NCBI GenBank assembly: GCA_030691775.1
Contig: JAUYDN010000258.1
Location: forward strand, 1-6,948
Length of the DNA: 6,948 nt
Origin: Dehalococcoidia bacterium
GTDB taxonomy: Bacteria > Chloroflexota > Dehalococcoidia > Dehalococcoidales > Fen-1064
Reading direction: 5' to 3'
The notes under the pieces: generated by a model
Seen by the model: the letters and a program-made list of their open reading frames with translations, nothing else
The model's database searches: none
What the model was told of the DNA's origin: nothing
Shown: positions 1-4,552 of the stretch, piece by piece
How the letters are laid out: each line of letters starts with the position of its first letter
Position numbering within the stretch: the stretch's first letter is position 1
Made by a program: the position numbers and the translations under genes

Positions 1-735
1 GGCGAGATGAATGCCGTAAAGTGTATCGCTCTTATCGAAAACCGGTGTCTGCGGTGAGTTCAGATATTTGGGCTGTGTCTCATCATCCAGAGCGCGCCCG
101 CCGAACCCGGTCACCCGCCCGCGCTGGTCCTGGATAGGGAATATGAGGCGGTGCCGGAACCTATCGTGGGTACGGCCGTCGTCCGATTGTACGACGAGCC
201 CGGCGGTTAGCGTCTCTTTCTCTGAGAAGCCACGCTCCAGCAGGTATTGTTTTAATGCTTCCCACGAAGCCGGGCTGTACCCGAGCTGGAAACCGGAGAT
301 GGCTTTTGCATTCAGACCGCGTTTGGCGAGGTAATCACGCACTTTTTCCGCCTGTGCCGTGGTGACGAGCAGATTGTGGTAGAACTGTGCCGCCACCTCG
401 TTTGCCTGGTAAATGCGCTCTTTTTCATCCCTGCCGGGTCCCGCCTCGATACGGGTAGGCATAAGCACGCCAACCTTATCCGCCAGGAACCGCAATGCTT
501 CCCCGAAGCTCATCCCTTCCTTTTTCATCACGAAGGAGAGAGCATCGCCCCCGGTATTGCAGGCGCCGAAGCAGTGCCAGCTCTGCCGCTCCGGGAAGAC
601 GAAAAACGAAGGGGTCTTTTCATTATGGAAAGGACAGAGTGCCTTGAAGTTACGGCCGGCTTTCTGCAGTTGCGCATACCGCCCCACTACTTCAACGATA
701 TCCAGTCTTGATTTAACTTCTTCAAGAGTAGTCAT
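1..735 (-). CDS. dnaG: DNA primase DnaG, N-terminal 245 residues (gene continues beyond the left edge)
   Basis: DNA primase makes the short RNA primers for lagging-strand synthesis at the replication fork, working with the replicative helicase. The visible part covers the CHC2 zinc-binding domain (about residues 5-100) and the start of the catalytic core. Zinc ligands are C34, H37, C55 and C59, within CPFHNEKTPSF and WHCFGAC. The basic core motif GRVTGFGGRALDD (206-218) and the following PKYLNSPQTPVFDKS are typical of DnaG. The Toprim catalytic acidic residues lie mostly outside the window. The ATG at 735 is chosen because family homology begins at once (TTLEEVKSRLDIVEVV) and a TCAGGG Shine-Dalgarno (748-743) sits 7 nt upstream; an in-frame GTG directly before it is a less likely start. 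One oddity is that the last two zinc cysteines are separated by three residues rather than the usual two. It lies 236 bp downstream of dgt on the same strand. The identification is secure; the gene is incomplete only because of the window edge. Confidence 0.97.
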   Translation of the reverse strand, partial: MTTLEEVKSRLDIVEVVGRYAQLQKAGRNFKALCPFHNEKTPSFFVFPERQSWHCFGACNTGGDALSFVMKKEGMSFGEALRFLADKVGVLMPTRIEAGPGRDEKERIYQANEVAAQFYHNLLVTTAQAEKVRDYLAKRGLNAKAISGFQLGYSPASWEALKQYLLERGFSEKETLTAGLVVQSDDGRTHDRFRHRLIFPIQDQRGRVTGFGGRALDDETQPKYLNSPQTPVFDKSDTLYGIHLA

Positions 736-796
736 CACAATACCCTGACCTGGATAAGTTCCGATTTCATCTGGGAAACTTGATTAATTCGCATTA

Positions 797-890
797 GCTA
801 TCATGTTGGCACAAACCGAATGGTGGCACAGGCGTCCCTGCCTGTGCGGCTTTTCTCCATCAAACCGCCATCATGTTCGCACAACCGAAT
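797..890. repeat. Pair of 24-25 bp imperfect direct repeats flanking a palindrome
   Basis: Two near-identical stretches, 797-821 and 867-890, share the pattern GCyATCATGTTsGCACA followed by ACCGAAT. They differ by two substitutions and one deleted A. A perfect palindrome (826-847) lies between them. No reading frame is supported here. The arrangement resembles REP/BIME-type or MITE-like intergenic repeats, but only one unit is visible, so a repeat family cannot be shown from this window. Confidence 0.6.
826..847. repeat. Perfect 8-bp-stem palindrome in the dgt-dnaG gap
   Basis: GCACAGGC (826-833) pairs perfectly with GCCTGTGC (840-847) across a 6-nt loop, GTCCCT. On the plus strand it is followed, after GGC, by four T's (851-854), but no plus-strand gene lies upstream that would need termination. 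In the minus (dgt to dnaG) direction there is no U-run, so an intrinsic terminator is unlikely. It is more probably a REP-like hairpin, or a processing or stability element in a dgt-dnaG transcript. Confidence 0.6.
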
Positions 891-932
891 AAATTATCAC
901 CGGCACGATTCCGAACCATCGGCTACCTGTCA

Positions 933-962
933 TTGGCTTTCAGTTTTGTTTCTGACTGCCAA
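933..962 (-). other. Hairpin just downstream of the dgt stop
   Basis: Read in the transcribed (minus) direction, TTGGC-AG-TCAG pairs with CTGA-AA-GCCAA around an 8-nt A-rich loop. That gives 5 bp, a 2x2 internal loop, then 4 bp. It starts 10 nt after the dgt TAA. No T-tract follows, so it is at best a weak terminator, or a 3'-end or attenuating structure between dgt and dnaG. Confidence 0.35.
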
Positions 963-971
963 CCGCTAATA

Positions 972-2039
972 TTATGGCTTGATTTTCCCATCCAGTAAAG
1001 ATAGTTCCGCAGCAATCTTTTGTGCGTACTGGTCGGTCATACCAGCGATGTAATCAATCACCCGGCGGCTTTTTCCGTCACACGGGCGCTGGTATTCCTG
1101 TGGTAGTTTTCTCTCGTGCTCAACAAAGTATTCGTACATCCGCCGCAGTAGCACACGGGCTTTTTCAGATTCTTCCCGCGCCGATTGCACATTATACACG
1201 CGCTCGAACAAAAAACCGCGCAGGGTGTCCGTAGCTTGCCTCACCCCTTCGCTCATCCCGATACCGATTCCCGTACCTCTGGCTGGCTTAACAAGCCCGC
1301 TTGCCGGAAAGGAGAATTCAATAATATCACAGACCATGGTATTGATTCTTACTGAAGGTGATTTCCCCAGCACCTTCACCGCCGACTGCGGTAAAATTTT
1401 TTCCGTGATGATACCGGCGCGGATAGCATCGTCCGTATCGTGGTTGATATAAGCCACGATGTCCGCCAGCTTGACTATCTCGCCTTCAAGCGAGCCCACC
1501 GCTCCCCACTCCGCTCCCAGCACCTGCGCGTGAGATTTTGAGTGGTTGAGGATTCCGTCCCGTACTTCCCAGGTCAGGTTCAGTCCTTCGCCATCGTTCT
1601 CCAGGACATCAACCACGCGGAGTGACTGTTCGTTGTGGCGAAAGCCATCCGGGTGAAGCTCGTTGAGCACGTCCTCTCCCACGTGTCCGAAAGGGGTGTG
1701 CCCCAGGTCGTGTCCCAGGCTGACAGCCTCGGCGAGGTCTTCGTTGAGGTTGAGGGCGCGGGCGATGGTGCGGGCAATCTGGGAGACTTCCAGGGTGTGA
1801 GTGAGCCGCGTGCGGTAATGGTCGCCCGCCGGCGCAATAAACACCTGGGTCTTGTGTTTCAATCGACGGAAAGCTTTACAGTGCAGTATACGGTCCCGGT
1901 CACGCTGGAACTCAGTACGTACCGGGCTGGGCTTTTCAGGTACAGGTCTGCCCTTTGAAAGCCGGCCTTTCACCGCAAGGGGAGACAGGCTTTCTTCCCG
2001 CTCTTCCAGGAGATGACGGACTTTGAGCCAGATGCTCAC
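972..2039 (-). CDS. dgt: Deoxyguanosinetriphosphate triphosphohydrolase-like HD-domain protein
   Basis: The family hydrolyses dNTPs, classically dGTP, to the deoxynucleoside and triphosphate in the cytoplasm, and so trims dNTP pools. The 355-residue protein carries the hallmark blocks in order: RTEFQRDRDRILHCKAFRRL (41-60), KTQVF then GDHYRTRLTHTLEVSQIART, and LGHDLGHTPFGH. The HD metal ligands are H81, H110-D111 and D193 (in KLADIVAYINHD). The C-terminal LRGFLFERVYN and RRVIDYIAGMTDQYA blocks also fit the family. Glycine-rich GTGIGIG (255-261) precedes the MSEGV block and may be a small local expansion. The start is GTG at 2039: an in-frame TGA (2060-2058) lies just upstream with no other start codon between. 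It overlaps the ppsA stop by one base (TAGTG) and has no convincing Shine-Dalgarno, so translation probably depends on ribosomes finishing ppsA. The family is certain; the preferred dNTP cannot be read from sequence. Confidence 0.95.
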   Translation of the reverse strand: MSIWLKVRHLLEEREESLSPLAVKGRLSKGRPVPEKPSPVRTEFQRDRDRILHCKAFRRLKHKTQVFIAPAGDHYRTRLTHTLEVSQIARTIARALNLNEDLAEAVSLGHDLGHTPFGHVGEDVLNELHPDGFRHNEQSLRVVDVLENDGEGLNLTWEVRDGILNHSKSHAQVLGAEWGAVGSLEGEIVKLADIVAYINHDTDDAIRAGIITEKILPQSAVKVLGKSPSVRINTMVCDIIEFSFPASGLVKPARGTGIGIGMSEGVRQATDTLRGFLFERVYNVQSAREESEKARVLLRRMYEYFVEHERKLPQEYQRPCDGKSRRVIDYIAGMTDQYAQKIAAELSLLDGKIKP

Positions 2040-4273
2040 TATTTCTTTAGACGGGATTCAACGCCGGCAATGATTTCCCGGGTCTGGTCGATCATATCGG
2101 GGCTGACAGAGACAGACGTGATACCCCACTCCACCAGCTTTTCCGTGAGTTCCGGGTAAACAGAAGGTGCCTGACCGCAGATAGAGCAGGTGACACCGAC
2201 CGCCGCGCAACCACGCACCACCTTCTCCAGTGAGAGCATGACTGCCTCGTCACGTTCGTCGAACAATACCGCCAGCCTCTCGTTATCCCGGTCTACTCCG
2301 AGCGTAAGCTGTGTGAGGTCATTACTGCCAATGGAGACGCCATCGATGCCGACTGCCAGGAACTTTTCCAGCAGGATGACATTCGAGGGTACCTCTACCA
2401 TCATCCAGATTTTGAATTTAGGACTGCGCTTGAGACCCTCCGCTTCCATAATCTTGATGGTCTGCGCGAGTTCGCTGACCGTGCGTACGAAGGGTATCAT
2501 CACCCAGAGGTTTTCGTACTTCTGGCGTACTTTCTTAATTGCCGCGAGCTCAAGTTTGAAGGTTTCGATATCCGTAATATACCGTGAAGCGCCGCGGTAG
2601 CCGAGCATGGGATTCTCTTCTTCGGACTCGAATTTTTCGCCGCCTTTCAGAGCGCGGTACTCGTTGGTTTTGAAATCATTGGTACGGTAAACAACCTGCC
2701 GCGGATGAAAGGCTTTGGCGAAGACAGTCAAACCATCTGCCAGTTTATCTATGAATTCCTGACCACGACCTTGTTTGAGCATATAGCTGGGGTGCTCGCC
2801 AATCTGGGCGACCATGAACTCGGCGCGGAGTAAACCGATACCATCGACATCCAGCGCGGCAACACGGTCGACAAGTTCCGGCTGTGCCAGGTTGACCAAC
2901 AACTTTGTCTTTGTCTGCAGTTTCACACCGGTGCGTTTTTTCTGCACGACGGTGATTTCAATTTTGCCATTGTAGACCTTGCCGCCACCGCCATCGACAG
3001 TGACGACCTGACCGTCTTTGAGGGTCGCCATCGCTTTTTCTGTGCCGACCACGCAGGGGATACCAAGCTCGCGGCTCACAATCGCGGCGTGGGCTGTACG
3101 CCCGCCACGGTCGGTGACGATTGCCGCCGCCCGTTTCATCGCCGGCACAAAGTCCGGGGTAGTCATTTCCGCCACCAGGATATCGCCGACCATGACCTTA
3201 TCAATCCGGGAGGGGTCAGACACTAACTTCACGGGACCGGAGGCAATACCCGGGCTCGCGGCCGAACCGACTAGAATGGGCGTTTCTTTGATTTCGTGCC
3301 GTGCAATCGCCGCCACCTTGCCGATTGTGGTAACCGGCCGGGTCTGCACAATGTAAATGACGTTGTCTTCCTTTGCCCATTCCACGTCCTGCGGGTGCGC
3401 ATAATGGTCCTCCAGCCGCTTACCCATCTGCGCAATGAAGAGGATATCTTTATCCGTGATTTTCTGGCGGGACTGTTCTTCCGGCGTGAGGATGATTTTC
3501 ACGTTCTCGGAGCCTCTTTTTACGAGCTTCCATTCCTGTTTCTTAATCTCCTTGTGCGCAATTTTCATGCTTTTCTTATCAACGACGTAATGGTCGGGAG
3601 TAACATCACCGGAAACAAGCATTTCTCCCAGCCCCAGCACCGCATCGATGACTATCTTCGTGGGGTCGCTGGTGGTGGGGTCGATGGTGAACATAACGCC
3701 GGAAGTCTCCGATTGCACCATTCTCTGCACCGGTACGGCAATGCCGACCTTGAAATGGTCGAACTTATTTTCTACGCGGTAGAAGATGGCACGCGCCTCG
3801 AAGAGGGAAGCCCAGCATTTCTGGACGGCTTTTACCACCTCATCTTCACCGGAAATATTGAGGAAGGTAGTCTGCTGGCCGGCGAAAGAGGCATCCGGCA
3901 GGTCTTCCGCCGTGGCGGAACTGCGCACCGCTACCAGGCCCCTGCCCATTTCTTTATAATGTTCACGGATTTCACGGGCGAGGACGGCGGGCATTCTGGC
4001 TTTGATGATGGTTTCTTTGACTTTGACGGAGATACCCTGTAGCTGTTTACTGTTGTTGGAGTCGAGAGGGGCGAGGAGGTGACGGATTTTTTCGGTGATA
4101 CCGGCTTCTTTGAGAAACTTGTAGTAGGCATCGGCGGTGACGATAAAACCAGGGGGGACCGGGATACCGGCGTTGGTCATTTCGCCGAGATTGGCGCCTT
4201 TGCCGCCGACCAGCGGGATGTCATTTTTGGTTACTTCCTTGAACCACACGATGGACTTGATACCGGTCCGCAT
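2039..4273 (-). CDS. ppsA: Phosphoenolpyruvate synthase (pyruvate, water dikinase)
   Basis: The enzyme converts pyruvate, ATP and water to phosphoenolpyruvate, AMP and phosphate, the entry step of gluconeogenesis from pyruvate. With the start at 4273 it has 744 residues, somewhat shorter than the E. coli enzyme (792). The N-terminal ATP-grasp domain shows LVGGKGANLGEM (21-32) and VRSSATAEDLPDASFAGQQ (116-134). The swivelling phosphohistidine domain has GGRTAHAAI with phospho-accepting H395. The C-terminal TIM-barrel PEP/pyruvate domain has GLLRAEFM, GSNDLTQLTLGVDRDN and CGQAPS with the conserved C699. CGQAPS and the overall order favour PEP synthase over pyruvate,phosphate dikinase. The start at 4273 is preferred over an in-frame ATG at 4411, because homology begins at FKEV and a purine-rich Shine-Dalgarno lies just upstream; the longer version would also begin upstream of the likely promoter. 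It is the first gene of the minus-strand set and overlaps dgt by one base. Confidence 0.96.
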   Translation of the reverse strand: MRTGIKSIVWFKEVTKNDIPLVGGKGANLGEMTNAGIPVPPGFIVTADAYYKFLKEAGITEKIRHLLAPLDSNNSKQLQGISVKVKETIIKARMPAVLAREIREHYKEMGRGLVAVRSSATAEDLPDASFAGQQTTFLNISGEDEVVKAVQKCWASLFEARAIFYRVENKFDHFKVGIAVPVQRMVQSETSGVMFTIDPTTSDPTKIVIDAVLGLGEMLVSGDVTPDHYVVDKKSMKIAHKEIKKQEWKLVKRGSENVKIILTPEEQSRQKITDKDILFIAQMGKRLEDHYAHPQDVEWAKEDNVIYIVQTRPVTTIGKVAAIARHEIKETPILVGSAASPGIASGPVKLVSDPSRIDKVMVGDILVAEMTTPDFVPAMKRAAAIVTDRGGRTAHAAIVSRELGIPCVVGTEKAMATLKDGQVVTVDGGGGKVYNGKIEITVVQKKRTGVKLQTKTKLLVNLAQPELVDRVAALDVDGIGLLRAEFMVAQIGEHPSYMLKQGRGQEFIDKLADGLTVFAKAFHPRQVVYRTNDFKTNEYRALKGGEKFESEEENPMLGYRGASRYITDIETFKLELAAIKKVRQKYENLWVMIPFVRTVSELAQTIKIMEAEGLKRSPKFKIWMMVEVPSNVILLEKFLAVGIDGVSIGSNDLTQLTLGVDRDNERLAVLFDERDEAVMLSLEKVVRGCAAVGVTCSICGQAPSVYPELTEKLVEWGITSVSVSPDMIDQTREIIAGVESRLKK

Positions 4274-4278
4274 GAAAT

Positions 4279-4290
4279 CCTTCCTCCTCC
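4279..4290 (-). promoter_or_regulatory. Strong ribosome binding site that fixes the ppsA start
   Basis: The minus strand reads GGAGGAGGAAGG immediately upstream of the ATG at 4273. The AGGAGG core (4288-4283) leaves a 9-nt spacer. This decides against the upstream in-frame ATG at 4411. Confidence 0.85.
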
Positions 4291-4300
4291 GTAGAGTTAA

Positions 4301-4327
4301 CTCCCGGCAGGTGGTTTTTTGCCGGAG
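4301..4327 (-). other. Stem-loop at the 5' end of the ppsA transcript
   Basis: On the minus strand CTCCGGCA (4327-4320) pairs with TGCCGGGAG (4309-4301), giving 8 bp with one bulged G around a 10-nt A/C-rich loop. With the -10 at 4340-4335, transcription should start near 4328, so the stem would form at the very 5' end of the mRNA. It lies upstream of the Shine-Dalgarno without covering it. A 5'-stabilising hairpin or a regulator-binding structure is possible; I do not recognise it as a known riboswitch. Confidence 0.5.
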
Positions 4328-4334
4328 ATGATAC

Positions 4335-4365
4335 ATTATACCACGAGATAGATATGACTCTTCAA
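4335..4365 (-). promoter_or_regulatory. Extended -10 sigma-70-type promoter for ppsA
   Basis: The minus strand carries a perfect TATAAT (4340-4335) preceded by TGG, making an extended TGnTATAAT element. The best -35 candidate is TTGAAG (4365-4360), at a long 19-bp spacing. The extended -10 probably compensates for this. It would give a 5' UTR of about 55 nt and drive ppsA-dgt, possibly through dnaG. Confidence 0.65.
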
Positions 4366-4495
4366 ATTTCGTTTGCGATATTTCACGGGTAATAACGCCT
4401 GTTTTTGACAAAAATTTAATGTAATTTTAAGGTGATTGGTTTAATGTAGTGCGAGAAAATCATAAAGATTCCGTAAATTCTTATTCTTCCGAGCT

Positions 4496-4537
4496 AATTG
4501 ACACAGATTCCGCTTCAATGTAACATAGTGTTCAATT
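4496..4537. repeat. Imperfect inverted repeat bracketing the restriction-gene promoter
   Basis: AATTGACAC (4496-4504) and GTGTTCAATT (4528-4537) are inverted copies apart from one extra base in the right arm. The left arm overlaps the -35 and the right arm covers the expected transcription start. This geometry suits an operator, but AT-rich DNA makes a chance match plausible. Confidence 0.35.
4498..4526 (+). promoter_or_regulatory. Sigma-70-type promoter of the type IIG gene
   Basis: A consensus -35 TTGACA (4498-4503) is followed by a 17-bp spacer and a -10 TAACAT (4521-4526, four of six consensus bases). Transcription should begin near 4533, leaving a leader of about 20 nt. A GGAG Shine-Dalgarno at 4540-4543 sits 9 nt before the ATG at 4553. 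The -35 is the strongest match seen in the divergent region. Confidence 0.7.
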
Positions 4538-4552
4538 CTGGAGTATGTCGTT

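Noticed and set aside
826..854. Palindrome plus TTTT as a plus-strand intrinsic terminator
   Set aside because: No plus-strand gene ends nearby, and the T-run is short and offset by GGC from the stem.
3296..4042. 248-codon plus-strand open frame opposite ppsA
   Set aside because: It is entirely antisense to conserved ppsA coding sequence, and its translation is not recognisable as any family; a shadow frame.
4274..4411. 46-residue N-terminal extension of ppsA from an in-frame ATG at 4411
   Set aside because: It lies across and upstream of the TATAAT promoter, lacks recognisable PEP synthase sequence, and a much better Shine-Dalgarno precedes the ATG at 4273.
4383..4411. TTGTCA (4411-4406, minus strand) as a -35 for ppsA
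   Set aside because: At 17 bp spacing the -10 would be CCGTGA, with no match to TATAAT.
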